From contig JAIELD010000039.1 in the NCBI GenBank assembly GCA_019753285.1, positions 1 through 48,537 of the forward strand: a DNA stretch of 48,537 bases, read 5' to 3'. Source of the DNA: Beijerinckiaceae bacterium (GTDB lineage Bacteria; Pseudomonadota; Alphaproteobacteria; Rhizobiales; Beijerinckiaceae). The position numbers and the translations under genes were made by a program. Below, piece after piece: positions 37,652 to 45,257 of this stretch (position 1 is the first letter of the stretch; every line of letters begins with the position of its first letter). The notes below the pieces were generated by a model. The model worked only from the letters and a program-made list of their open reading frames with translations. It had not been told where the DNA came from and made no database searches.

Positions 37652-38164
37652 ATGGTCCGCCTGAACGAAATCCGTCCGAACGAGGTCACGGTCGAGGCGC
37701 CGCAGCCGACCGATGCCAGCCTCGTCTTCATCGGCCGCATCCATACCCCCTGGACCTCGCGCCTGACCTGCCCGCGTCAGGGACGGCTCGACGGCCCGAT
37801 TTGCACGATCGAGATTTTCGAGCCCTGGGTCGCCGCGCTCGCAGGCATCGAGCGCTATTCGATGCTGGAAGTGCTCTATTGGCTCGATCAGTCACGGCGG
37901 GACCTCATCCTTCAGAGCCCGGCGAATGACGGCTCTGTGCGGGGGACCTTTTCGCTGCGATCGCCGGTTCGGCCCAACCCGATCGGCACGTCGATGGTGA
38001 GGCTGATCGACATCGACGGCGCGCATCTGCGCGTCCAGGGCCTCGATTGTCTCGACGGCACGCCGCTGATCGACCTGAAGCCGGATCGCTGCCAATTCAC
38101 CCCGCTTGCGCCGCCCCAGGCCGGAGACGACGAGAGGGCGGCGGTCACTGCGCGCATCGATTGA
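37652..38164 (+). CDS. TsaA/TrmO family tRNA (m6t6A37) methyltransferase-like protein
   Basis: 170 residues of the TsaA-like beta-barrel family, whose E. coli member TrmO uses SAM to methylate t6A37 of tRNA-Thr. Conserved blocks are [24 protein letters not shown] and [11 protein letters not shown]. It starts 2 nt after the mop stop, so it is co-transcribed with molybdenum genes. TsaA-domain proteins are also known near metal or methyl-transfer systems in archaea, so a role other than tRNA methylation is possible here. Confidence 0.85.
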   Translation: MVRLNEIRPNEVTVEAPQPTDASLVFIGRIHTPWTSRLTCPRQGRLDGPICTIEIFEPWVAALAGIERYSMLEVLYWLDQSRRDLILQSPANDGSVRGTFSLRSPVRPNPIGTSMVRLIDIDGAHLRVQGLDCLDGTPLIDLKPDRCQFTPLAPPQAGDDERAAVTARID

Positions 38165-38248
38165 AAGCCTTGGGCCAGCCGCGAGGTGTCAGCGACGATG
38201 CCCTCAACGCGATGAAATTCATTGGCCAGGATCGAGACGGAAACCCTG

Positions 38249-38392
38249 ATGCAAGGGTTCCTCGATCGGATCAGCGGCGTCGCCGACGAGGTCCGCTCGC
38301 TCGCCAGACGCTCGTCATCCTCCACCGGCGAGATCGCGTCGCTGGTCACCGATACGCGCCAGCGGATCACTCAGTTGAGCCAGGTCTTGTAG
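38249..38392 (+). pseudogene. Remnant of a methyl-accepting chemotaxis protein
   Basis: A 47-codon open stretch contains GVADEVRSLARRSSSSTGE followed by IASLVTDTRQRI, which matches the flank of the chemoreceptor signalling tip (typically VVADEVRxLAxRS). In-frame sequence upstream has a stop at about 38213 and no receptor similarity, and the stretch ends at TAG 38390-38392. No full receptor is present, so this looks like a decayed or recombined fragment. It occupies most of the gap between trmO and the histidine phosphatase gene. Confidence 0.5.
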
Positions 38393-38485
38393 CAGCGGGA
38401 TTTCCATTCGCTTCAGACGATGGCGGAGCATTTGCCGCAATCACGCCGCATGGAATCCGTCCGGCGCCTGGGCTATGCATCTTCG

Positions 38486-39070
38486 ATGCGGTTTCCGTCA
38501 CCATCATTCGTCCATGCGCCTGTGTCGCTTATCCTTGGAGCCATGCTCGCTCTTGGGTTTTTGGCGCGCGTTGAGGCGAGCGAAACTGCGGCCTGGGACC
38601 AGTTGCGCGCCGGCGGCGTCGTGCTGTTCCGTCATGCCAATGCGCCCGGCATCGGCGATCCGCCGGGCTTCAGGCTCGACGACTGCGCCACCCAGCGCAA
38701 CCTCGGCGCAGCGGGGCGCGAGCAGGCCGTCAGGATCGGCGATCGTCTAAGGATGGAACGCGTCTCCGTGAGTGCGGTGCTGAGTTCGCATTGGTGCCGT
38801 GCACTGGAGACGGCGCGGCTCGCCTTTCCGGGCCTGCCAAAGGCGAGCGGCGCCTTCAATTCCTTCTTCGGCGATCGCAGTCAGGAGCCGGAGATCACGG
38901 CCGAGGCCCGGCGCGTCATCCTGAACTGGACCGGCCCAGGTGTTTTGGCGGTGGTGACGCATGACGTGAACATCAGGGCGCTGACCGGGATCGGACCCGC
39001 CGATGGCGAAGGCATCGTGCTGCGTGTCAGCGCTAAGGAGTTTGAGGTCGTCGGTCGGATTCGACCGTGA
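38486..39070 (+). CDS. Secreted histidine phosphatase family protein
   Basis: About 194 residues with an N-terminal signal (LILGAMLALGFLARVEAS). The phosphohistidine motif is LFRHANAPG (RHA in place of the usual RHG). The second histidine is in VVTHDVNI. The arginine of SSHWCRALETARL is the expected phosphate-pocket residue. The substrate is unknown; small secreted branch-1 histidine phosphatases are common in rhizobia. The start at 38486 puts the signal first; ATGs at 38420 and 38450 are in frame. It is followed by the first of two paralogous secreted genes. Confidence 0.82.
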   Translation: MRFPSPSFVHAPVSLILGAMLALGFLARVEASETAAWDQLRAGGVVLFRHANAPGIGDPPGFRLDDCATQRNLGAAGREQAVRIGDRLRMERVSVSAVLSSHWCRALETARLAFPGLPKASGAFNSFFGDRSQEPEITAEARRVILNWTGPGVLAVVTHDVNIRALTGIGPADGEGIVLRVSAKEFEVVGRIRP

Positions 39071-39167
39071 GGATCATTCTGCTCGTCGATGGCACCGGCT
39101 GATCCGGCTTCGGTCGCGCTGGATCGGTCGCGCTGGACTTGCGCTCGTTCATGCGCAAATCTCAGCC

Positions 39168-39590
39168 ATGCGCCCAATTCAGGCACTCATCGGCCTTGCG
39201 TTCAGTGTGGCCTTGCTTCCGACGCCGGCGTTTTCGGATTCGACGTCCATGCTGGCCGCCGTCCGGGCGGTGACGCAAAAAGCGATCGAAGAACAGCGCG
39301 TCTTCCTCAATTGTTCGATCCTCGACCCGGTCGACCATGCGAACATGCGGAAGTTCTGGCAGCAGGACATCGACGACGCTGCGCGCTTGCTCGTCGAAAA
39401 CCCCGCGCTGCGGAGCTATCTGCCGGAGTTCATCCGCGACACAGCCATTTCAAACCTCATGATGAGCGATGTGACGGTGCCGCAACTCGTGGAATTTTGC
39501 GGCAAGCACGGTGATTGGCGCATGGATCTGGCGCGGCTGAATTACACGATCGTGAAATTCAAACTGAAAGACGTCATGAAGTCTCAGTAA
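39168..39590 (+). CDS. Small secreted protein of unknown function (paralog A)
   Basis: 140 residues with a signal peptide (ALIGLAFSVALLPTPAFS) and a helical mature domain. I do not recognise the family. It is a clear paralog of the gene at 39934: about 48 of 102 mature positions are identical in my gapless hand alignment, including QRVFLNCS, LMM, FC and KH. Two cysteines (C49, C111) are conserved in both and could form a disulfide. There is no ribosome-binding site of note. A promoter is not obvious in the 97-nt gap after the histidine phosphatase gene. Confidence 0.82.
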   Translation: MRPIQALIGLAFSVALLPTPAFSDSTSMLAAVRAVTQKAIEEQRVFLNCSILDPVDHANMRKFWQQDIDDAARLLVENPALRSYLPEFIRDTAISNLMMSDVTVPQLVEFCGKHGDWRMDLARLNYTIVKFKLKDVMKSQ

Positions 39591-39621
39591 TCGCGGCGAT
39601 CAGCGGACGCTTGACCCGTGT

Positions 39622-39726
39622 CTAGATCACCAATGGCGCGGTGCTGCCTGCATTGAGAGCGATGACCGCGAGCATGATGACGGTCGAGACGATGAGATAG
39701 CTGACGACTGCAATGGTGGTGTTCAT
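39622..39726 (-). CDS. Candidate 34-residue single-span membrane peptide
   Basis: A short frame starts MNTTIAVVSYLIVSTVIM, continues hydrophobic to about residue 24 and ends STAPLVI. GGGGG lies 5 nt before the ATG. The composition is that of a one-helix membrane peptide, like small subunits of oxidases or transporters, but no partner gene is adjacent. It lies antisense between the two paralogous secreted genes, convergent with the first. It is too short to prove coding from sequence alone. Confidence 0.45.
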   Translation of the reverse strand: MNTTIAVVSYLIVSTVIMLAVIALNAGSTAPLVI

Positions 39727-39767
39727 GATTGCCCCCGCAATACTGGAGAAAAGCCTCCGATCGACAG

Positions 39768-39823
39768 CATTATCCGCGCGGACTAACAGAAGATTTCGAA
39801 TGGCGCCGTTGACGCGGATAATG
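39768..39823. repeat. 11-bp perfect inverted repeat with 34-nt loop
   Basis: CATTATCCGCG (39768-39778) and CGCGGATAATG (39813-39823) are perfect inverted repeats. The element lies in the 207-nt divergent gap between the candidate membrane peptide and paralog B. It could be an operator pair, a regulatory RNA hairpin, or the relic of a mobile element end. The rest of the gap shows no other structure I can name. Confidence 0.5.
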
Positions 39824-39933
39824 GCCTGGAAAAGGCTTGAATTATCGAAGCGTGGTTAAACGCGCTTTCAAGAAGCATCTAAAGGTTTGACGAAAACGCC
39901 GGCTTACCTTCGCCCGCTCATCGATCCGAGAGC

Positions 39934-40416
39934 ATGCGTCTCGTCTATTTGACGCTCGGACGTTTACGGGTACGATCGCGGATGCTCTTTGCTCCCAGAT
40001 ACGCACTCGCCATCCTCGCCTTTCTTGGCTGCCAGCTTCACTCCGTTCGAGCGGATGCCGATGACGCCGCGATCCTCGCCGAGGCGAAGACCATCACGCA
40101 CACCGCGATCGAACAACAGCGTGTCTTCCTCAACTGCTCCTATCTGCAACCACCTTTTCAGGCCAAGCTGAAGGCCGATTGGCAAAAGGACGTCGACATC
40201 GCATCGTCCATGCTGCTCGCCCATCCGGCGACGCGCACCTATGGACCCGAACTGCAGCGTGAAGGCGCGATCGACGGCCTGATGATGAAGGATGCGACGC
40301 CGGCGGCGCTCGAATCCTTCTGCAACAAGCATCTCGACCTGCTTGAAGCTTATGCACGGCTCGATTTTGTCTTCATGCGCTTCGCGCTCGACGACGTGCT
40401 CAAAAAACGCGATTAG
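39934..40416 (+). CDS. Small secreted protein of unknown function (paralog B)
   Basis: 160 residues from this ATG, or 144 from the ATG at 39982, whose product begins MLFAPRYALAILAFLG and looks more like a normal signal peptide. GAGAG before 39934 favours the longer form weakly. The mature domain mirrors paralog A, with QRVFLNCS (C68), W-Q-DxD, LMMKDAT, FCNKH (C130) and a C-terminal DDVLKKRD. Family unknown to me. Having two copies 0.35 kb apart suggests local duplication followed by divergence. Confidence 0.82.
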   Translation: MRLVYLTLGRLRVRSRMLFAPRYALAILAFLGCQLHSVRADADDAAILAEAKTITHTAIEQQRVFLNCSYLQPPFQAKLKADWQKDVDIASSMLLAHPATRTYGPELQREGAIDGLMMKDATPAALESFCNKHLDLLEAYARLDFVFMRFALDDVLKKRD

Positions 40417-40448
40417 GCCGGCCGCGCCGTCGATCAGGCGCCATGGCC

Positions 40449-40476
40449 TTGCCTTTCGCGGCAAATGCTGTATTCA
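40449..40476 (+). promoter_or_regulatory. Candidate promoter of the rpsF operon
   Basis: TTGCCT (40449-40454) and TATTCA (40471-40476) are separated by 16 nt. Transcription would start near 40483, giving a leader of about 170 nt that contains the structured element described next. Both hexamers are imperfect. Confidence 0.4.
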
Positions 40477-40506
40477 GCGCGTTCTTGTTTCGGCCGGGGG
40501 CTGAAC

Positions 40507-40556
40507 GGGGAGCCGCATGAGCGGCAGGGTCGCCCTTGCAAGGGCATCCGCTCCCC
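40507..40556 (+). promoter_or_regulatory. Structured rpsF leader RNA candidate
   Basis: GGGGAGC (40507-40513) can pair with GCTCCCC (40550-40556). Between them lie a short hairpin from CGC (40514-40516) and GCG (40521-40523), and a stem GCCCT-TGCA-AGGGC (40532-40545). Together these give a possible three-way junction about 100 nt before rpsF. S6 with S18 represses its own operon through leader hairpins in other bacteria, so a similar autoregulatory site is plausible. Confidence 0.5.
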
Positions 40557-40653
40557 AGTGTCTCCGCCTTCGAACCGTCACTCATCGAGCTTCCGTCATC
40601 CGGACGCTCGAAGGGCTCCGCGCCGAGACATCGAACACATGGGAAGGCCCAAC

Positions 40654-41079
40654 ATGCCATTATACGAACACACATTCCTGGCTCGCCAGGACGTGACCGC
40701 GCAGCAGGTGGAAGCTCTCGTCGAGGGCTATCGCGGCGTGATCGAAGCCGCAGGCGGCAAGATCGAAAAGGTCGAATACTGGGGCGTCAAGCAGATCGCC
40801 TACCGCATCAACAAGAACCGCAAGGCGCATTACACGCTGCTCAACATTGATGCCCCTCCGGCCGCCATCGCCGAGATGGAGCGCCAGATGCGCATCTCTG
40901 AAGACGTGCTGCGCTTCCTGACGATCCGTGTCGAGGCGCTGGAAGAAGGCCCGTCCGCCATGATGCAGAAGCGGGATCGCGACGATCGCCGCGATCGCGA
41001 TGACCGCTACGGCAATGATGACCGCCCGCGCCGCCCGCGTCGTGAAGAGTCGTTCGCCACCGAAACCGAGGAAGCCTGA
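40654..41079 (+). CDS. rpsF: 30S ribosomal protein S6
   Basis: 141 residues starting [13 protein letters not shown]. The conserved S6 core covers about 1-100 ([19 protein letters not shown]). It ends in an alphaproteobacterial tail rich in Arg and Asp (about 105-130) and acidic residues. S6 pairs with S18 on the 30S platform. GGAAGG lies about 9 nt before the ATG; the ATG at 40639 adds five non-conserved residues. Its TGA overlaps the rpsR ATG by one base. Confidence 0.97.
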   Translation: MPLYEHTFLARQDVTAQQVEALVEGYRGVIEAAGGKIEKVEYWGVKQIAYRINKNRKAHYTLLNIDAPPAAIAEMERQMRISEDVLRFLTIRVEALEEGPSAMMQKRDRDDRRDRDDRYGNDDRPRRPRREESFATETEEA

Positions 41080-41318
41080 TGTCCGCCGCACCGCAACGCC
41101 GCCCGTTTTTCCGCCGCCGCAAGAGCTGCCCGTTCTCCGGCCCCGACGCGCAGAAGATCGACTACAAGGACGTCCGCACGCTCTCGCGCTATATCTCCGA
41201 GCGCGGCAAGATCGTTCCATCGCGCATCACCGCCGTCTCGGCCAAGAAGCAGCGTGAACTGGCGCAGGCCATCAAGCGCGCGCGCTTCCTCGGCCTCCTG
41301 CCTTACCTCATCGCATAA
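41079..41318 (+). CDS. rpsR: 30S ribosomal protein S18
   Basis: 79 residues, matching S18 length: basic N-terminus [13 protein letters not shown], then [19 protein letters not shown] and [20 protein letters not shown], ending LLPYLIA. It is coupled to rpsF by a TGATG overlap. The single Cys in KSCPF is the usual position of the zinc-independent form. DUF2232 follows after about 155 nt. Confidence 0.98.
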   Translation: MSAAPQRRPFFRRRKSCPFSGPDAQKIDYKDVRTLSRYISERGKIVPSRITAVSAKKQRELAQAIKRARFLGLLPYLIA

Positions 41319-41473
41319 GGCACATCATTCGCCGCCGTCCGCACGCGGGCGGCGGTTTCGTCGCCGGTCCGGGGATCATCCCGCGCCGGTCTGCTGGGCG
41401 GCTTACCCCGCCCTAACCGGATGACCGGGACAGCTCGACCTTGAATACACCCGTTTCCAGCAGCAAGCCGTTC

Positions 41474-42436
41474 ATGCAGGCGATCTTCGCCAGCCTTGGC
41501 GCGGGCATAGCCTCCGCCTTGCTGGTCGCGGTCGTGCAGCCGCAATCGGTGTTCGGGCTTCTGCTGTTTCTGATCGCGCCGCTTCCCCTCGTCGTCACCG
41601 GCTTCAGCTATCATCCGCTCGTCGCGGCGCTCGGCGCGCTGTTCGGCTGCCTGTTTCTCGACGTCTTCATCATGCCGACGCTGTCGCTCGCCTATGCCTT
41701 GATCGCGGGCATACCGGCCTGGCTGATCTGCGAGGCCGGCATGCGCCGGGGCGCGCGCCTCGCCTTCCTGCGCGATCCGCTCGGCTATTTCACGCCCGGC
41801 GTCGTGCTGATGGGCATCGCCGCCTATGTCTCGGCGCTGATCTTCACCGGCGCGCTCTGGATCAGCCCGACTTATGACGGGCTGCGTGCCTATCTCTACA
41901 GCGCCTTCGAGGAGACGGTGCGCTCGCAATACCAGATCGATCCCAAGAACGGGCTGCGTCTGCCGGACGGTACCGACCTCGAACCTCTCGGCCGCATCTA
42001 TAGCCGCGCCATACCGAGCCTCATGGCCCTGCCATTCTTCCTGATGAGCGTCCTTTCAGGCTATCTCGGCGCGAAGGTTGCGCAGATCTCGCAGCGCCTG
42101 CCCCGGCCGTGGCCGGATTTTCGCCTGACGCGCCTGCCGGCGATCGCGCTCTTCGCGCTGGCGCTTGGCGTGGGCCTCATTTTCCTCGGCGGTTTCGCCG
42201 GCCTTGCAGGGGAGCTGATCAGCCTGACGCTCGGGCTCTGCTTCCTGCTCCAGGGCCTCGCCGTCATCCACTGGCGCGTTCGCGAACGGCAGGGCCTGCG
42301 CTGGCTGATCTCGGCGAGCTGGGCGGTGCTGATCATTTTCGGGCTCTCCGCCTTCGCTTTCGCCGCGCTCGGCATCATCGACCACATTTTCGACCTGCGC
42401 AGGACGCGCGGGCCGGACATCACCCCAAACGCATGA
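41474..42436 (+). CDS. DUF2232 family membrane protein
   Basis: 320 residues with eight or so hydrophobic segments, typical of the DUF2232 (YybS-like) family found between rpsR and rplI in alphaproteobacteria. The N-terminal MQAIFASLGAGIASALL matches the family start as I recall it, so I use ATG 41474. A TTG at 41441 would add 11 residues and is an alternative. Function is unknown; the conserved place in the ribosomal/replication operon is the only clue. rplI begins 26 nt downstream. Confidence 0.85.
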   Translation: MQAIFASLGAGIASALLVAVVQPQSVFGLLLFLIAPLPLVVTGFSYHPLVAALGALFGCLFLDVFIMPTLSLAYALIAGIPAWLICEAGMRRGARLAFLRDPLGYFTPGVVLMGIAAYVSALIFTGALWISPTYDGLRAYLYSAFEETVRSQYQIDPKNGLRLPDGTDLEPLGRIYSRAIPSLMALPFFLMSVLSGYLGAKVAQISQRLPRPWPDFRLTRLPAIALFALALGVGLIFLGGFAGLAGELISLTLGLCFLLQGLAVIHWRVRERQGLRWLISASWAVLIIFGLSAFAFAALGIIDHIFDLRRTRGPDITPNA

Positions 42437-42462
42437 TTTGAAGACAACAAGGAGAGACTGAA

Positions 42463-43029
42463 ATGGACGTTATTCTGCTGGAACGCGTGGCCAATCTTGG
42501 CCAGATGGGCGAAAAGGTGCGCGTCAAGGACGGCTACGCCCGCAACTTCCTGCTGCCGCGCCACAAGGCGCTGCGCGCCACCAAGGACAACCTTGCCAAG
42601 TTCGAGGCGCAGCGCGCCCAGCTCGAGGCTCGCAACCTGGAACAGCGCAAGGAAGCAGACAGCATCGGCGAGAAGCTGAACGGCCTCACCTTCGTGCTGG
42701 TGCGCCAGGCCGGCGAGACCGGCGTGCTTTACGGCTCCGTCGCGACGCGCGACATTGCCGAGGCGATCACGGCCGAGGGCATCTCGGTCGGCCGCCAGCA
42801 GATCGTCATCAACCAGCCGATCAAGACCATCGGCCTGCACAAGGTGCCGGTGTCGCTGCATCCTGAAGTTCAGGTCACGGTGACGATCAATGTCGCCCGC
42901 AGTCCCGAGGAAGCAGAGCGCCAGGCGCGCGGCGAGGAAGTGCTCAACCGCGAGAAGGACAATCTCGACGATCTCGGCCTCGAGATCGGCGCAGCGCTGG
43001 CGGAAGCCGGCGATCGCGTGGAGATGTAG
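42463..43029 (+). CDS. rplI: 50S ribosomal protein L9
   Basis: 188 residues. The N-terminal domain [19 protein letters not shown] and [12 protein letters not shown] binds 23S rRNA. The long central helix and C-terminal domain follow. A C-terminal extension of about 35 residues, acidic and charged ([19 protein letters not shown]), is usual in alphaproteobacteria. AAGGAGAG precedes the ATG. It is followed by an extragenic palindrome and then the convergent GNAT gene. Confidence 0.97.
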   Translation: MDVILLERVANLGQMGEKVRVKDGYARNFLLPRHKALRATKDNLAKFEAQRAQLEARNLEQRKEADSIGEKLNGLTFVLVRQAGETGVLYGSVATRDIAEAITAEGISVGRQQIVINQPIKTIGLHKVPVSLHPEVQVTVTINVARSPEEAERQARGEEVLNREKDNLDDLGLEIGAALAEAGDRVEM

Positions 43030-43033
43030 TCCT

Positions 43034-43123
43034 CGTCATCCCGGATGCCGCACAGCGGCTATCCGGGATCCATCTGCGATGAATACTGTCATTCCGGCTC
43101 GCGCTCCGCTCGGCCGGGATGAC
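43034..43123. repeat. REP-like extragenic palindromic element 1
   Basis: Two hairpins in tandem. The first is ATCCCGGATGCCGC pairing with GCGGCTATCCGGGAT (one bulge). The second is a longer imperfect pair from GTCATTCCGGCTCG to CGGCCGGGATGAC. The CCGGGAT/ATCCCGG core is shared with the element at 46400. It sits between convergent rplI and GNAT genes, where it may also terminate or protect transcripts. Confidence 0.8.
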
Positions 43124-43125
43124 GG

Positions 43126-43584
43126 TCAAAGTCCCAGCTTCATGCCCAGATGGCTGCCGACAAAGCCGAGGCTTTCATAAAAGCGGTGCGCATCGAGCCG
43201 CTGCTTGTTGCTCGTCAACTGGATGACGCCGCAGCCGCGCAGCCGCGCCTCGTCGATCGACCAGCGGATCATGATCCGCCCGAGCCCCTGCCCGCGATGG
43301 TCGCCCCGCACACGGACCGCTTCCAGCAGGCAGCGCCGCATGCCGACGAGCGACAGATTGGCGATGAAGGTGAGCTGGAAGCAGCCAACCGCCTCGCCGC
43401 CCTGCTCCGCTACCGCCAGAAACTGGTTCGGATCGGCATCGATCGCTTCGAAGGCATCGACATAGCGTTGGTTGAGCGGAGAGGACGTGTCCTCCCGCGT
43501 ATGGCCGAATTCATCATCGGCGAGCATCGCGATGATGTCGGGAAGGTCCGCAAAGGCCGCCTTACGTATTGTCAAATCCGCCAT
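43126..43584 (-). CDS. GNAT family N-acetyltransferase
   Basis: 152 residues of the Gcn5-related fold. It starts MADLTIRKAAFADLPDI. The acetyl-CoA motif A is VRVRGDHRGQGLGRIMI (R/QxxGxG) at about 95-112, and the C-terminal part is DAHRFYESLGFVGSH. Its substrate is unknown. The frame is open upstream to 43734, but the extra residues lack similarity. It diverges from dnaB across 175 nt that must hold both promoters; I cannot pick one confidently. Confidence 0.9.
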   Translation of the reverse strand: MADLTIRKAAFADLPDIIAMLADDEFGHTREDTSSPLNQRYVDAFEAIDADPNQFLAVAEQGGEAVGCFQLTFIANLSLVGMRRCLLEAVRVRGDHRGQGLGRIMIRWSIDEARLRGCGVIQLTSNKQRLDAHRFYESLGFVGSHLGMKLGL

Positions 43585-43759
43585 TTTATCCCATATAGAA
43601 CAAAGCAAGAACTCATCGCTCAAGCGGAATCGTGTCAAGCGAGCAATGCCAGATTTTCGCCTGTGTGTAACGGGGACATATGCCGGCTGGACAGGACTCG
43701 AAAATCGGGTCTTGCTTAAACCGACAGGACACACGGACGACTGAGAAGACTTTCAAATC

Positions 43760-45253
43760 ATGGCGGCACTCACAGCATATCAGGGCGGCCTTACCGTTCA
43801 ACCGTCGGAACCGTCCTACCGCGTGCAACCGCACAACATCGAGGCCGAAGCCGCGCTGCTCGGCGCTATCCTCATTCACAATGAAGCATTCGACCGCGTT
43901 TCGGATTTCCTCGAGCCGCAGCATTTTTCGGAAGACCTGCATGGCCGCATCTATGACGTGATGCGCACCCTCATCCGCGCCGGCAAGGTCGCGACTCCGA
44001 TCACGCTCAAGGGCTTCCTGCCCGATACCGATCTCGGCGGGCTCACCGTTCCGCAGTATCTGGTACGGCTCGCGGCGGACGCGACGACGATCATCAACGC
44101 AGGCGATTACGGCCGCACGATCTACGAAGCATCGATCCGGCGCAATCTCATCACCATCGGCGAGGACATCGTCAACCGCGCCTATGACGCGCCCGCCGAC
44201 GACACGCCGCGTCAGCAGATCGAGGAGGCGGAGCGGCACCTCTACAAGCTCGCCGAGACGGGCCGCTATGAGGGCGGCTTCCAAACCTTCAACAACGCGC
44301 TGAAGATCGCGGTCGACATGGCCGCCGCAGCCTACAAGCGCGACGGCAACCTCTCCGGCGTGGCGACCGGGCTTGCCGATCTCGACCAGAAGATGGGCGG
44401 GCTGCAGAAATCCGACCTCATCATCATCGCCGGCCGCCCCGGCATGGGCAAAACGGCGCTCGCCACCAACATCGCCTACAACATCGCGAAAGCCTATCGC
44501 GGCGGCAAGTCCGAGAATGGCGACCGCGTAGCGCTCGATGGCGGCATGGTGGGTTTCTTCTCGCTTGAAATGTCGGCCGAGCAGCTGGCGACCCGCGTGC
44601 TCGCCGAGCAATCCGGCGTCGCGTCCTACAAGATCAGGCGCGGCGACATTTCAGAGACCGAATTCGTGCAATTGACCGAAGCGGCGCATGAGATGAGCCG
44701 CATTCCACTCTTCATCGACCAGACCGGCGGCATCTCGATCGCGCAATTGACCGCCCGCGCGCGCCGACTGAAGCGCCAGCACGGGCTCGACCTGCTGGTC
44801 GTCGACTATCTGCAACTGCTTTCAGGCTCGGCCAAGAAGGGCGAGAATCGCGTGCAGGAGCTGACCGAAATCACGACTGGCCTGAAAGCGCTCGCGAAAG
44901 AACTCGAAGTGCCGGTCATCGCGCTGTCGCAGCTCTCCCGCCAGGTGGAAAGCCGCGACGACAAGCGCCCGCAACTTTCCGATCTGCGTGAATCAGGCTC
45001 GATCGAGCAGGACGCCGACGTGGTGATGTTCGTCTATCGCGAAGAATACTACGTCAACATGAAGAAGCCGCCGGAGGGGACGGAAGAATTTCTCAAATGG
45101 CAGCAGGACATGGACAAGGTGCATGGCAAGGCCGAGGTCATCATCGGCAAGCAGCGCCATGGCCCGACGGGCACGGTGGAACTGCAATTCGAGGCGGAGT
45201 TGACCCGCTTCGGCAATCTCATAAAGGCGGGTTATTATCCCGACACGATCTAG
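43760..45253 (+). CDS. dnaB: Replicative DNA helicase DnaB
   Basis: 497 residues. The N-terminal domain (about 20-125, PHNIEAEAALLGAIL) mediates hexamer and primase contacts. The RecA-type domain has Walker A GRPGMGKTAL near residue 228, Walker B LLVVDYLQLL, and the arginine-finger region QVESRDDKRPQLSDLRES. DnaB unwinds DNA ahead of the replisome. It has no intein. alr begins 4 nt after the stop, so the two are co-transcribed. Confidence 0.98.
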   Translation: MAALTAYQGGLTVQPSEPSYRVQPHNIEAEAALLGAILIHNEAFDRVSDFLEPQHFSEDLHGRIYDVMRTLIRAGKVATPITLKGFLPDTDLGGLTVPQYLVRLAADATTIINAGDYGRTIYEASIRRNLITIGEDIVNRAYDAPADDTPRQQIEEAERHLYKLAETGRYEGGFQTFNNALKIAVDMAAAAYKRDGNLSGVATGLADLDQKMGGLQKSDLIIIAGRPGMGKTALATNIAYNIAKAYRGGKSENGDRVALDGGMVGFFSLEMSAEQLATRVLAEQSGVASYKIRRGDISETEFVQLTEAAHEMSRIPLFIDQTGGISIAQLTARARRLKRQHGLDLLVVDYLQLLSGSAKKGENRVQELTEITTGLKALAKELEVPVIALSQLSRQVESRDDKRPQLSDLRESGSIEQDADVVMFVYREEYYVNMKKPPEGTEEFLKWQQDMDKVHGKAEVIIGKQRHGPTGTVELQFEAELTRFGNLIKAGYYPDTI

Positions 45254-45257
45254 CGTC

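Noticed and set aside
40517..40698. Open frame starting inside the rpsF leader with a GGGGAG before it
   Set aside because: It runs out of frame into rpsF, lacks protein-like features and its start lies in the predicted RNA stem region.
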